From NCBI RefSeq assembly GCF_020497125.1, contig NW_025422890.1:279656-343655 (forward strand): 64,000 nucleotides of DNA, in the 5' to 3' direction. Source of the stretch: Mauremys mutica (lineage: Eukaryota > Chordata > Testudines > Geoemydidae). The stretch's first letter is position 1, and every line of letters begins with the position of its first letter. Below, piece after piece: positions 31,500 to 42,515 of the stretch. The position numbers were made by a program, and so were the translations under genes. Below the pieces are notes generated by a model that saw only the letters and a program-made list of their open reading frames with translations, searched no databases and had not been told where the DNA came from.

Positions 31500-33841
31500 T
31501 CTCCTCCTTTTAAGAGAAACAAAATCTGATGGGATGTGTTACATGCAGTAGGACTCAGAGGGAGGGAGTCAGATTATTCCAGGCCCGTGTGTTTGTGCAG
31601 CGCCCGGCACAGTGCGGTGGGATGCTAAATACATTTTTGACAAAGGGAAAATAAAGAGATGTTTGGAAGGTGCTCGATTCCCACGGATTACAGCCACGTT
31701 ATTTGGCCACGAGAGACTCAGAGATGCCTGTGGAGATTTGCCACATAATGAGGAAAATTATGTTTTAAATCTATTAGAAACAAATGACTGAGGTTGACGG
31801 TTCAGGCAGTAAAAATATGACTAAAGGGTGTGTGTGTGCGGGGGTGAAACTCAGCACAGTGAGGCTGTGTAAGGGCGAGTAACTAGCATTAGTGATGGGG
31901 AGGGCTTGGGTCACCCACCCGCTGGAGAGCGAAGATAACTTGGAGCTCTGGGCGAGAACGAGGAACCAGGGCTGCCTGCGGGAGAGGGTGCAAGTGGGGC
32001 ATTTTTCCCCAGACCCCGGCCCTGCAGGGGCCCCCATGAGAACATAGGTTCTATAGTATTGCAACCCACAGTGCCAGGGCGGGGAAAGGCAGAGCCCAGC
32101 TCTGAGCGGGACAGCCAGGGATACTGCCCCGCTAGGGGACCCCCACGGCTCGGGCTCCTCGGGGTCAGTGTCCGTCCTCTCGGCTCTGCCTGCACGGGGC
32201 TGGGGAAGCAGCTGGCAGCACCTGCCCTTCTCAGCCCTTGCACCCCCCCCCATCCCGCTCGCAGCCTCTCCACTTGTACCTCCCCCCATCGCTCCTTCAC
32301 CCGCACCCCTTCCCCTTGTAGCCTCCCCAGCCCTCTCCTCCCGCACCTCTTCTCCCACAACCCTCCTGACACCCCCTCTCCTCCTCCACGAGTAAAACAC
32401 ACCCCGCTTCTTTGCCAGTGTGGAACCCCCAAGCACCCCCCACACCTGCTCCCCTGCCTGAACCCTCTTTCCTAGATCCCCATCCCTTTCCAGGTTTGAG
32501 GGTTAGTCCCTGTGCCTTCCATGTGCATTTGGAGCACTAAAGACGGGGTGCATGGGATGGAGGGGCGAGATTTATACTAAAGTGAAATGAGAACAGGAGA
32601 AACGGTTTGATCCCACTGCAAGTGTTAATGGGGATTGCTGTGGTGAACGAGGAGGTCACGTTTTCGGGGGGGGGGGGGGAGAAGAGCCCAGGCCTGGGGT
32701 GGCAGTGGGTGCAGGTGGGGGAGGCAGCCAAAAATTTTTTTTGCTTGGGGCAGCAAAAAACCTAGAGCCAGCCCTGCCCCCGCTATGTGCACAGGGATGA
32801 TACAGCCCTGCGGTGAGCACGGGGCAGGACAGCCCCCGGCTCGCTGGACGAGGGGGCGGGTTGGTGCGAAAGGAGAAGATTAAGGTTACTGGGGTTAAAG
32901 GGACATTATCCACCTCCCTGCATCTCAAACTACTGACATTGTTGTAAAAACTGGGACAGGGACAATGAGGCAGAATCAGACACGGGGGAAGAAAGTGATC
33001 TGTGACATTAGGCTGGTGGGCCCCGGGTGGGAGGGAGAGAGGAAATGAGGGGGGATTTGGGGAGGGGAGAAGTTACTCTCCTTTGGGGCCAGTGGGGTGG
33101 CTGGTTCCCAAAAACAAAGCAGGGAGGTCTCAGTTCCCCCGCTCCCCCCCACCGCCAGAAGTGTCCCTCTACATTCCCTCTGCTCTTTTTGAAAGCCTGG
33201 GTGTGTCCGGTTTACTCTGTAAAACATTCCCCGATTTCATCTGACCTGGGGTGGTCCGGACATGCACTCACAAGACAAATGAGAAGCCTGGAGCAGCAGA
33301 CACCAGGAAACGCCTCGAGCCTTGGGCTCTCTGATCCTGGTGCCCTCTCACCTATCGGTCTCTGCTTCTACCTGCGTCACAGCCTCTCCCGGAGCGATTC
33401 CAGCCAACCTTGCGGCAATGCATCCCAGCGCGGCAATGCATCCCAGCGCAATCCCCGGGTTACTGGTGCACAAAGTCTGAGGGTTGGGGGACTTTTCTCT
33501 CCCTGGTCGCTGTATTAAATCTGGGAAATATATTGTGGTTTGGCTCCTTAGCTCCCCCCATTGAGGTCAGGAATGCCGGAATGCCATCTTCAGAACCGCA
33601 GCCCTGCCCCGTTCCAGGGGGAGCGGAGCGGGCTGGGTCCAGGAACTGAGTGATCCCTGCACCACAGGCTGAGCTGGGCCTGGTGCCGCCAGGGGTGACA
33701 CTGCAAGGGAAGGAAAGGGTTAACACCTGCTAGCAGGTTCTCATTACTCTATGCCAGGTCTCACTGCTGTTCCTCGCTTGGAGCTGTTTGTGCATCTGCT
33801 GCCCTCATGTGGCGAGCGGAGAAAGGGAAAAACCGCAGCCT
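31500..33841. other. Gene-free spacer with repeat fragments
   Basis: No gene was found. 32,200-32,400 is C-rich (CTCCCGCACC-type) with spurious frames. 32,735-32,775 is a piece of the GGCCGGCTCTAGG repeat family (GGGGCAGCAAAAAACC). 33,180-33,700 is homologous to flank at 11.2-11.8 kb, and 33,410-33,445 holds a short perfect duplication of GCGGCAATGCATCCCA. Confidence 0.5.
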
Positions 33842-33880
33842 GGGTTTTTGCATTACCACAAGTAGGTTTGTGTCACTGTG
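33842..33880 (-). promoter_or_regulatory. RSS of the 33.9-kb V gene
   Basis: Perfect heptamer CACAGTG (33,874-33,880). The best nonamer is GCAAAAACC (33,843-33,851) with a 22-bp spacer. At exactly 23 bp it is CAAAAACCC. Confidence 0.85.
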
Positions 33881-34316
33881 TCTCTCGCACAGTAATACCG
33901 GGCGGTGTCCTCGGCTCTCAGGCCGGTCATTTGCAGGTACACCAGGCTGTTGGAATTATCCCTGGAGATGGTGAATCGCCCTTTAACCGAGTCTGCATAG
34001 CGTGTGCTGCTACTATCTGTGCTAATCTCAGAGACATATTCCAGCCCCTTCCCGGGAGCCTGGCGGACCCAGCTCAGCCAGTGACTGCTGAAGGCGAACC
34101 CGGAGGCTTTGCAGGAGAGGCGGAGAGAGTCTCCAGGCTTTTTCACATCCCCTCCGGACTCCACCAGCTGGATCTGGGACCGGACACCTGCGAATAAACA
34201 GACACTTAGAAAACAGAGGAAAAACAATAAATCTTTTGATTCTGCAATGTGTTCACGGGTAGGAAGATACCTTCCCAGGCTGCTAAAGTGAAAACTAAAT
34301 GGACCCAAAGATTCAT
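33881..34316 (-). CDS. IGHV: IGHV gene, clan III-like, apparently intact
   Basis: The leader exon (34,271-34,316, 46 nt) reads [15 protein letters not shown] with a GT donor. The intron is 83 bp and the V exon is 33,881-34,187. Signal cleavage follows GVRS, and the domain starts [17 protein letters not shown]. Both cysteines (LRLSC, YYCAR) are present, with FR2 [14 protein letters not shown] (tryptophan of LEWV replaced by tyrosine), CDR1 SHWLS and FR3 [20 protein letters not shown]. The germline end CARD joins a perfect heptamer. The intron is itself open in one frame, so reading through gives a longer but artificial frame. No lesion is visible. Confidence 0.93.
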
Positions 34317-34427
34317 TTTCCCTGGTCTGACAGGGGAAAGTTCTATGGGAGAGTCTCTGCGAACAGCCCAGACCCAGGGAACTGCGGATTGTCTCTCCGG
34401 GTGCAGCCTGGGCAGGGAGAGAGACAG

Positions 34428-34460
34428 ATTTATACAGGAACCTGTCACCCCTATTTGCAT
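34428..34460 (-). promoter_or_regulatory. V promoter: octamer and TATA box
   Basis: A perfect ATGCAAAT (34,453-34,460) is followed on the minus strand by TATAAAT (34,428-34,434), the best TATA match among the V promoters here. Confidence 0.87.
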
Positions 34461-34499
34461 ATCCTCCTCTTTATAGGAGGCTGAGATTTCTTTCTTTAG

Positions 34500-35200
34500 T
34501 GGTTTTCATTATACGTACTAGGGCAGAGAGAAGGATTCAGATGGTCTCCTTTCATCCGTGCGTGCAGCGCCCAGCACTGTGCGCTGGGATCCTGTTTATA
34601 CATTTGGATAATAAAAGAATGAACCAGACGCCTGCAGTGAAGACAATTTCCCTGACACGACCTCAGGGCCCGATTGCTGTTACTTTGGGGGTGGGTGGGA
34701 GAGAATCAGCCGTGGATCCCCCGCGCAGGCGTAGTGGGGCTGTGGTAGGGCGGGTCAGCGACAGGGGAGGGGGTCAGGTCACAGGGTTCCACTGGGCTGG
34801 GACACACCTGGAGACAGAATAATGCCCCAGGGCGCTGGGAAATAGCTGGGACTGATCCCCGGCCCAGCCTCTTTCCCAGAAGCGGCGGCTCCACTGACCC
34901 GGGCTCTGCCTGGTAGGAAATATTACCCGGTAGCTTTAACCACCCGGGACAATCGCGGTTCGCTTCACTCCCTGGAGCTCCCTCGGGAATTGCAAGGAGC
35001 GGAGCGGTTGGAGTGAGGCAGGCAGCGCTCTGCTTTGTATTGGTGCTTTCTGCTCTCCCTCCCTCAGCCTTAAAACACTGGTCACTCCACGGAAGTGAAT
35101 GGATTTTCACAGTGTAAAGCTTTCACTTACACAGGATAAAATGACAAGAGCCGTTATAATATTCCCTGGGATTCCTCATCCCCGACTCAGAGAAGATGAA
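34500..35200. other. V upstream flank, no gene
   Basis: 34,770-34,810 shares the GGTCACAGGGTTCCACTGGG motif with the flanks at 18.4 and 22.7 kb. Nothing else was recognised. Confidence 0.45.
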
Positions 35201-35219
35201 GTTTCCTAGTTTTTACTTT

Positions 35220-35615
35220 AAATCTGACCAAAACCTTAACCCTGTCTGTGCGCCTAATAAGTGTATCCTCAACAAATCCGGACACAGTGTTTACTTAAAG
35301 GCTAATTCTTACTCTAACCCACAAAATTATGATTTAATCTAAACGCCCAATTTTAATCCTGGCTCTAATTATAACAGTAGCTGCAAACTTTACCCTACTG
35401 TTACACTGACTCAGACATTAAAGTGAATCTGGGACCTGAGACTTATATTTACCCATAATGAACCATTCCCTTACCCCTACCAGAATGTCAACCCCAATCC
35501 TGCCTTTAAACCTAATGCTAACCCTAACCTTAACCCCAATCATACCTTTATCTCCAACCTTAACCCCATCCCCAACCCTAATATACTCTGATCTCTAACC
35601 TTAACCCTAAATTTA
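35220..35615. repeat. Degenerate telomere-like CCCTAA/CCTTAA sequence
   Basis: Irregular repetition of AACCTTAACCC, CTAACCCTAA and AACCCTAATAT is densest at 35,515-35,615. It is too diverged to be a true telomeric array. Confidence 0.5.
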
Positions 35616-35661
35616 GGCATAACCCGAACAGCAACACTCTGATTGATTCTGTTTTATGTAC

Positions 35662-36383
35662 TGTGGCAGAGCTCGGACCTTGCTCCTGTGGGTCCTGCGC
35701 TTCTAGGTGGCTTATGCCAGCCTCAGTGGCTCACTGTGACCCTCCCCGTAGCCTCTCTCTCTCTAGGGCCAGGGTTACAGTGTACTGAGCCCTTTTCATC
35801 ATAGGCTGCAAGGAGGTTGGTGAGAGAACTCCCACAGTCTCTGTTGTCCCTGGGAGCTTATTTCAGAACAGTTTAGCCCGACTTTCCCTCCCAGGAGATA
35901 TTCCTGTAGTGGTGGGTTGGGGGGAACCCGGGCCCGCCCTCTACTCCGAGTTCCAGCCCAGGGACCCTAATGGTAGCAGCTGTTGGCAGCCAACCTTTCA
36001 CTGCCAGAGTTGCTACATTTTGCTGGGCCACTTCCCCACAGCTCTCCTGCTTCTCCCCCCTTACCTTAGGGCTCCCTTAACGATGGTTTGGGGGTGTCTT
36101 CATTAACCAGCCCTTCAGCCACACTTCTTCTCCTCTGGCTCTCCCCTGCCTGACTGGAGTGAGCCCTTTTTATAGTATCAGCAGGGCCTTAATTAGAGTC
36201 AGGTGGTCACATTAATATAATGGCCTCACCTGACTCTTTGCAGGTTAATTAGAGTCAGGTGTTCTCATTAGACTGGAGCAGCCCCTGCTCTGCTCACTCA
36301 GAGAACAGAAAACTGTTAATCCAGTGGTCAGTATATCTGCCTTCTGCTAGTCTGCTGTACCCAACTGGCCTGGGTCTATCACA
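35662..36383 (-). mobile_element. Solo LTR, 4-bp TSD GTAC
   Basis: It begins TGTGGCAGAGC and ends CTATCACA (TG...CA) and is flanked by GTAC on both sides (35,658-35,661 and 36,384-36,387). CTATAAAAAGGG on the minus strand near 36,168 looks like its promoter. It is 722 bp with no internal coding region and is a different family from the TGTCATA LTRs. Confidence 0.8.
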
Positions 36384-36387
36384 GTAC

Positions 36388-36824
36388 ATATATTTTAATA
36401 AGGCTGAATTTTCTACTACCGAAATCTTGCTCAGTGATCTCTAATTGCTGGGAGGTGTGTGTGTGTTTTTCCCTCTAGAAGCCCCAAGCATTGGATTAAT
36501 TGCAACATTCTGCGCAGGGCAAGCCCCGTGGCGAGCGAGTAAAGAATGGAATTGCAAGACCACTCGGGAATACATTTTAGAGACAGTGAGGGAGCTGAGT
36601 GTTCTTGTCACTCTGGTGAAAGGAAGGAAGAGAGCGCTCTGTTCAAATTATTACGTATCTTATGTCAAACATCCGACTTCCTGGTGAGAGCGATGGAGGC
36701 GAGAACGGGGCGTTATTAAAGGAACGGAAGTAGATGACCTACTTTTGTGTAGGTGCTCAGATTTAATCCCTTTATATTTTACAGACCTTTGGTGCCCCGA
36801 AGGGAGACATCCACTCAGAGAGAA
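36388..36824. other. Gene-free V 3' flank
   Basis: No gene or recognised repeat. It leads into the damaged recombination signal at 36,825. Confidence 0.4.
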
Positions 36825-37244
36825 AGTTTTTGTCTGAGCTTCTACTCCAGCGAGTCTCTCCCAGTAATACTGGGTGGTGTTCATGTGTCAATACAGCAGG
36901 TCTCCGTGGTTGTCCCTGGAGATGGTAAATTGGCATTTTACTGATTTGGCGTTATCTGTGCTGCTTCCAGAGCTGTCTATGGAGCAGACCCATTCCGGGG
37001 ACCCAGCTTATCCAGGTCCTGGTGAAGGTGAACCTGGAGGCTTTGCAGGGGAAGGGGAGAGAGTCTCCGGGCTTTTTCACATCCCCTCCGGAGTCCACCT
37101 GCCTCCGGGCACCTGCAAATCAACACATGATAAGAATCAGGAGATTCTTGACTGAGAAGATATCTCAGGAGTCTCCGCTATTCTGAGGGAGAAAATCTCC
37201 TCTGAGTGCGGCAAGATTGTGGAGGAGATGGAGCCAAAACCTCA
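36825..37244 (-). pseudogene. IGHV: IGHV pseudogene with broken RSS and donor
   Basis: The leader (37,199-37,244) reads MRFWLHLLHNLAALR, but the donor GT is changed to GA. The V exon (about 36,855-37,112) keeps a CAG acceptor and the KKPGDSL-type FR1 codons. It lost bases in FR1, FR2 and FR3, and the second conserved cysteine is gone (YYWER replaces YYCAR). A nonamer ACAAAAACT remains at 36,825-36,833, but only about 14 bp separate it from CTCGCTG, so the recombination signal is broken. Multiple lesions indicate old decay. Confidence 0.82.
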
Positions 37245-37378
37245 TTTATCTGCCTGGGTCGGGAGTTCTCGGGGGATTTCCTCTTTCACCCCCTGGACCC
37301 AGAAGTCTCTGGTTTCTCGATGCCAGAGCTGCAGGGTCTGGGGAATGGCAGGGTTTAAGCAGGGAGTTAAGTAACCTT

Positions 37379-37386
37379 ATTTGCAT
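37379..37386 (-). promoter_or_regulatory. Octamer of the 36.9-kb V pseudogene
   Basis: Perfect ATGCAAAT on the minus strand, retained despite the decayed coding region. Confidence 0.78.
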
Positions 37387-37389
37387 ATC

Positions 37390-38640
37390 CTGCTGTTAGT
37401 AAGGGGCTGAGAAACCCAGCCCCTTGAAATCCCGAGGTCGGAGCTCAGACAGGACAGTGACAATTCCAGAGAGTCTGGCAAAAGCTGTGTGACTTTATCC
37501 TTAACACGCTGCCTGATACTTAATCAGAGCGTCAACACTGTGCTTAACAGAGAACTCGGGGGCCACTGTCAAATTTCCCTCCTCTGCACATAGGCCAAGC
37601 TTTCAAAAATAACTATTCTAATAGTGTCAAATTGTGTTCAATTTTTTGAGACGCCTTAGAAGGGGCGACAGGTGAGGGTTTCCCTCTCTGACAGAAAAGT
37701 CCCATTTAAGAATTCCAGATGGGCACGCAAAATGTGAGAGATTTAAAACCACTTAAGAAAACATTGCTTATTTTAGGATGAGGGAAGACAGGCAAAGAGA
37801 AAGATGATTAATTTTACAGCATTGAATTGGAACGTTTTCTGAAGCCAATTTTCAAAGGCACGAAGGGCAGTTAGACAGCCAACTCCCACGGATAGTGAAT
37901 TCTCTTTGGGCACCTAACTTGTTTTTGCCCCGTTCACAATCTCCCCTTGTTCCTCTAGAGACAGGAAGGAGGGTGAACGTGTTGCTAGGGATGGTGGGGT
38001 GAATAATGCGCAGGCTACGGAATGTTTATTTGGCTGTGGAGCATTCACCATTAGTGGGTTTTTTGGAGTGACTAGTGACCTGATTACATGGACTTCCCCT
38101 CCTACTCTATACGTTAGCTGAAGTCTACTCTAGTAATCAAACTGCCCCTGGTCTTATTGTATCTGAGGTGCACGGGGAGTGGGGAGGGAGGGGTGCGCCT
38201 CAGGACAGGCCGCCATCCAGCCCACTGGGAGAGAGAGAACACAATCCGCAGAGCAGCTAAGAATCAGGATGGTTCCTCTCTAAACAGCTGCGTGGGGCAG
38301 AGGCGGAGTTCCTCTACGTGAGCTGTACCTTGTGTCTGGAGGGGACATTGCAACTGGGGGCGCCCGGCACACCTCTAAAAATGGGTCTCGGTTAATCTTT
38401 ATGTTTATTGTGAAATGGTTTGTGAGGCTGAATGTGGGACACCGAGCCAGGGATGGGAGCGATGTAGGGAAATGCTGTAAGAACAGAGCGGTCCGCCCTG
38501 GAAAGAAGGCGGCACTAGGGCTGTGAAATATTTAAATCCCACTTCATCCTGATGCAGGGCTCACTCCGTGCATAGGCCCTTGTTCTGGGACCGCTTCCCA
38601 ACGGTTCATTTCACCCACAGGGAATTACGAGTGGGTTGAG
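37390..38640. other. Gene-free spacer
   Basis: Nothing recognisable apart from AT-rich unique-looking sequence at 37,600-38,150. Confidence 0.4.
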
Positions 38641-38644
38641 GGGG

Positions 38645-38736
38645 CTTGGAGGCTGTGAATCGGCCCTGGATGGTGGGGGAGTAGCCACTCCAGTCCCTTT
38701 CCCAGCCGCTGCTTGACCCAAATCATCCACCGGTCG
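38645..38736 (-). pseudogene. IGHV: IGHV relic, FR2-FR3 of VLTQSGPE lineage
   Basis: TTGGAGGCTGTGAATCG and CACTCCAGTCCCTTTCCCAG (plus strand) match FR3 start and FR2 of the V at 49.8 kb, with CDR2 shortened. To the right it joins, with the leader and octamer missing, the sequence CTCTTTATAAAAGA that normally lies upstream of V promoters. One deletion removed FR1, the intron, leader and proximal promoter. Confidence 0.55.
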
Positions 38737-40012
38737 TTAGCAACAATACCCCTCTTTATAAAAGATACAAACTCCTTCCCTTAATGACCTGAAATTGATG
38801 TCATGGAGCTTCCGATAAGGACTCTCCTTCCTCATTTCGGTGTGTGCAGTGCCTACAGCTTGGCGGTGGGATCCTGGTGATACTTTCATATGGCTGGAGA
38901 AATAAGGAGAGGATGTCAATGACGTCACATAACTAGCCATTAATGTCTAGGGACTGCTCTTAAATCATCTCTGGTGAAGGGAAATATTCCCATTGTCTTT
39001 AGTGGGCTTTGGCTCATGTTGTGTGAGAGAAGAATATTTGGCCAGAGAGTAGAACAGATGGGAATTATACAGACCGTGATTATTGGGATCGCAGAAGTGT
39101 GAAAATGTCTCCTCTCTTTTAAGATTAGGTAGGAATTATAGCTGCAGCCCTGGGAACCCGGATTACATCCTAGAACTTTAAGGGAGTCTAAAATTTACCT
39201 TGGGAAATGGTAAAAATGACAAATAATTTGAACCACAATCTCAGCTTCCTGGATGTAGAGAAATAAAAGTTTCAAGGAAGGGGAGTACATGAGAAATTGT
39301 GGACAAGCCAATGTGTCTGTATGGGGGAGATGCAAGGTCAGAGACAGGGCAGAATTTAACAGGGGCATTTGGCTAATAATTTGCAGTGACACATATAATT
39401 AGAAGATACACTCTCCTCCCTCTGTGATCGGAGCACTGTGACCACGGGTTGAGAAAAAGAGGGGTGGGGTGGGAAGATGTTTTATAGATAGACAGATAGA
39501 TAGATGGAGGAATGGATGAACAGAAGGCTCGGTAATCGGAATTGGCCCTATGTTCTCATGTTGTATAGATCATCGGTTATTGATGAGGCCAATATTTATA
39601 CGAGGTATTTAATGCGTTTCTAAGTCAACTTTGCACAACGATGGACCATCACTGCACAGTGTCTCTAGGACTAGCGGGGTGACTTTCTATAGCTGTGAGG
39701 CTTTGTGGTTTGGTTCATCCTGCCTTTTCCTCTCCTTTGGGAAATGGGGACGGTGCGAGGGTGTTTTTAATGCCTTTTGCACATTATAATTTATTTACAT
39801 GTATAAATATTTCAATCAAATATTTGACGCCGAGGGTCTCCCTAACCGTTTTAGGTCAGGCAGGGACCAAGCCCTGGATCTTTGTCTTATGTGAAACTGA
39901 TCTAGACTAAACCAGCCCATCAATAACTGAACGATGTGTTTTCTCTTCTGAGTTCCGAGTGCCTGGACTGTCAGCATTAAACCAGCTGGGACTTCCCCTA
40001 CAGACCACAAAG
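38737..40012. repeat. V-flank segmental duplication, copy C
   Basis: It matches copy A (5,125-5,540 and 6,440-6,560, then 7,845-8,547) in order: upstream-promoter flank, CATCTTCCTGGAGG-like stretch, then the GACTGTCAGCATTAAACCAG flank of the next recombination signal. It lacks the LTR-like insertion of copy A. No gene. Confidence 0.6.
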
Positions 40013-40015
40013 GGA

Positions 40016-40054
40016 GGTTTGTGTCTGAGCTCAGCCCGGCTTCCCCTCACTGTG
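40016..40054 (-). promoter_or_regulatory. 23-RSS of the 40-kb V pseudogene
   Basis: Perfect heptamer CACAGTG (40,048-40,054), 23-bp spacer, nonamer ACACAAACC (one mismatch). Confidence 0.85.
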
Positions 40055-40581
40055 TCTCTGGCACAGCAACACAGGGCGGTGTCCTCTGGTTTCATGCTGT
40101 TTATCTGCAAGTAGAAATTGGAGCTGACCTTGGAGACTGACTCGTCCCTGGACGCTGGGAGAATAGTGGCTGCTCACTGAAGATTTCCAGTAGCTGACCA
40201 GCCCTTGCAGCCCCGTCCCGGGCGCCTGTCTGATCCAAGCCATCGATCTGTGATCAGGATTGAACCCGCTCACGGCGCTTTTCAGCTGAGTGGATTCTCC
40301 GGGCTTCTTCGCTTCCGGGCCAGACTGGGTCAGAACAACCTGGGAACGAACCCCTGGGAAAATGGACATAAAGACTGAACAAGGAGGAACGAGGGAACCA
40401 GACACACTAATTCCTTACACTGTAAAATAATAGGTGTGAAACTAAATAAAAGACATGCTACAAGTGGCATTAATATAAAAGCGAAAATAATAACATTGCT
40501 CTAGTGTTCCCGGTGCTCTGAACGGGATAAAATACCTTCCAAGGCTGCAAGAATGGCCACGAAATGCAGCCAAAGTCTCAT
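40055..40581 (-). pseudogene. IGHV: IGHV pseudogene of a divergent VLTQSGPE lineage
   Basis: The leader exon (40,536-40,581, 46 nt) reads MRLWLHFVAILAALE, the intron is 182 bp, and the V exon is 40,055-40,353. FR1 is QVVLTQSGPEAKKPGESTQL, unlike the [11 protein letters not shown] type. The pattern recalls VH families described from fish and some reptiles. The first conserved cysteine is replaced by serine (LKSAVS). FR2 is MAWIRQAPGTGLQGLVS. A frameshift in early FR3 (about 40,125-40,145) moves the rest (NFYLQINSMKPEDTALCCCAR) out of frame. RSS and promoter remain good. The ancestral gene was probably functional until recently. Confidence 0.82.
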
Positions 40582-40715
40582 TCCCGGTATTGGAGGGGAA
40601 AGTGCTCAGTGGATTGGCTGGTAACTATACAGACACAGGGGGCTGCGGATTGTCTCCCCGGGTGCAGCCTGGGCAGAGAGAGTGAGGCAGATTTAAACAG
40701 GAAACAATAACCTCC

Positions 40716-40723
40716 ATTTGAAT
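40716..40723 (-). promoter_or_regulatory. Octamer variant of the 40-kb V
   Basis: ATTCAAAT on the minus strand, one base from ATGCAAAT, with TTTAAAT (about 40,690-40,696) downstream. Confidence 0.6.
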
Positions 40724-40849
40724 ATCCCTCTCCTTAAAAGAGATATTCCTTCCTTCAGTCATTTCGAAATTCTTTTGCTGGGCCACAGAAAGTTGTATTC
40801 AGACTGTCCCTTCCTGTGTGAATCTGCAGCACCTTGCTGTGACCTTGTC

Positions 40850-42377
40850 TGATTAAAATATGACCATATAGATCATTGTTGAAACCACTGTTCTAGATGT
40901 GAAACAAATCTTGTACAAAGGTTGTGGAGTGAGGTGTCTATGGAAAGGTTATGATTTGCTGCTTATGGTTATGCTGTCTGTATGCATGTATCATTTTTGT
41001 ATGTGAAGTTATGAATATTGGCTCTATACCTGGATTTCAAATGTTGGCCTGTAGAGTACCACCCACAAGGTAGTTAGCCAGCACATCTTGGAGGGAATGT
41101 TCAAATTAAGTGGCTACAAACTGAAACTCTGAACAAAGGACTGAATGACCCATCCAAGCTGTGGATGTGCTCCAGAGACATGACTGAAGCCAGCAGTTTA
41201 CCCCATCACTGCTACAAGCCTAAACCAAGAACTTTGCCATTACTGTATGTAATTGATTCTTTTAACCAGTTTTAACTCTCAACTTTCTTTCTTTCTTTCT
41301 TTCTTTGAATAAACCTTTAGATTTTAGATACTAAAGGATTGGCACCAGCGTGATTTTTTGGATAAGATCTAAATTATATATTGACCTGGGTGTGTGGCTG
41401 GTCCTTTGGGATCAGAAGAACCTATTATTTGATGGGACTGCTTGTAAAGAACCACTTATCTCTGAATCCAGTGTTTTTGGTGGTGAATGCCTGAGGAAAC
41501 TGCCTGTCATAAACAGATAGTTAAGGGTTAATGCCTCTTTTTCCTGTAAAGGGTTAAGAAGTTCACCTAGCCTAGCTGACACCTGACCAGAGGAACCAAT
41601 GGGGGAACAAGATGTTTCAAAAGGAAGGAGGGAAGTTCCCTTTGTTTCAGTTTCAGCCGGAGTGAAAAAGATCAAGGAACCAGCCTCTTATCAGAGTAGT
41701 AAGTTTTAGAAAAGAATAAATAGGTTTATGTTTATTTTCTTTTTGTAACTTGTCTTGGCATTAGGGGAATAATCAAAACTGGGTATTCTTGTGTTTACTA
41801 AGGTTTTTGCCCAGGAGAAAATCCTCTGTGTTTTAAATCTGTTGTCTGTGAGATCAGCTTGTATGCTATCTTCCAGAGGTTTTTTTCCTTTTACCTTTCT
41901 TTTCTTTAATTAAAAGCTTTTTTCCCCTGTGTTTTCGATTCAAGGGGATTGGATCTGGACTCACCAGGGATTGGGGGGGGGGGGAAAGGGAGGGAGAATG
42001 AGTAATTCTTCCTTGTTTTAAGATCCAAAGGGTTTGGATCAGTGTTCACCAGGGAATTGGTGGAGGAGTCTCTCAAGGCTACCCAGTGAAGGGAGTTAGT
42101 ACTTGGGAGTGGTGGCAGCAAAACCAGATCTAAGCTGGTAATTAAGCTTAGGGCTTCTCATGCAAGTCCCCACATCTATACTCTAAAGTCCAGAGTGGGG
42201 GTGAAACCTATGACACTGCCTTTATGTTTTCTTGTTAGCCCATGAAGTGAAACGGGAGTTTACTTTTGTGGCTGGTTTTGTATATCTTATAAAAGAATAA
42301 CCACCAGTTTGGGGATGTTTGCCCTATTTCTCAGCCGTTCATCCTGAATGTGGCATCCTCAGCTGTGACCCACTAAG
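40850..42377. mobile_element. LTR-like repeat, second copy
   Basis: It starts TGTGACC and ends CGGTTACA, parallel to the host repeat at 14,041-18,358 (shared GATCATTGTTG, CTGGTCCTTTGGGATCAGAAG, AATAAACCTTTAGATT). It contains a (CTTT)n tract at 41,283-41,305 and a solo LTR at 41,505-42,215, and lacks the four transposons of the first copy. Confidence 0.65.
41505..42215 (+). mobile_element. Solo LTR, TSD CTGCC
   Basis: It starts TGTCATAAACAG and ends ACCTATGACA with identical flanks CTGCC (41,500-41,504 and 42,216-42,220). It is the same family as 24,584-25,386, in opposite orientation. The first copy of the host repeat (18.2 kb) lacks it at the corresponding AAACTGCCTTTATG site. Confidence 0.9.
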
Positions 42378-42439
42378 GCACGGTTACAAGCAGAAATCTC
42401 TTTTTGTCTATTTATCATAGGTTGGATCCCCGTGGTGTC

Positions 42440-42515
42440 CATATCTGGCACAGTAATGGAGAGCGGTGCGCTCGGATCTGGGGCTGCTCAATGGCAAATG
42501 CAGCAGGTAGTTGAG
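42440..42515 (-). pseudogene. IGHV: IGHV relic, FR3 end only
   Basis: The minus strand reads LHLPLSSPRSERTALHYCAR, matching YLQLSSLRSEDTALYYCAR. It is the partner of the relic at 5,972-6,035 in the duplicated segment. No other V parts are present. Confidence 0.6.

Noticed and set aside
36445..36884. Short frames left of the 36.9-kb V
   Set aside because: No V or other protein similarity, and they span the V 3' flank.
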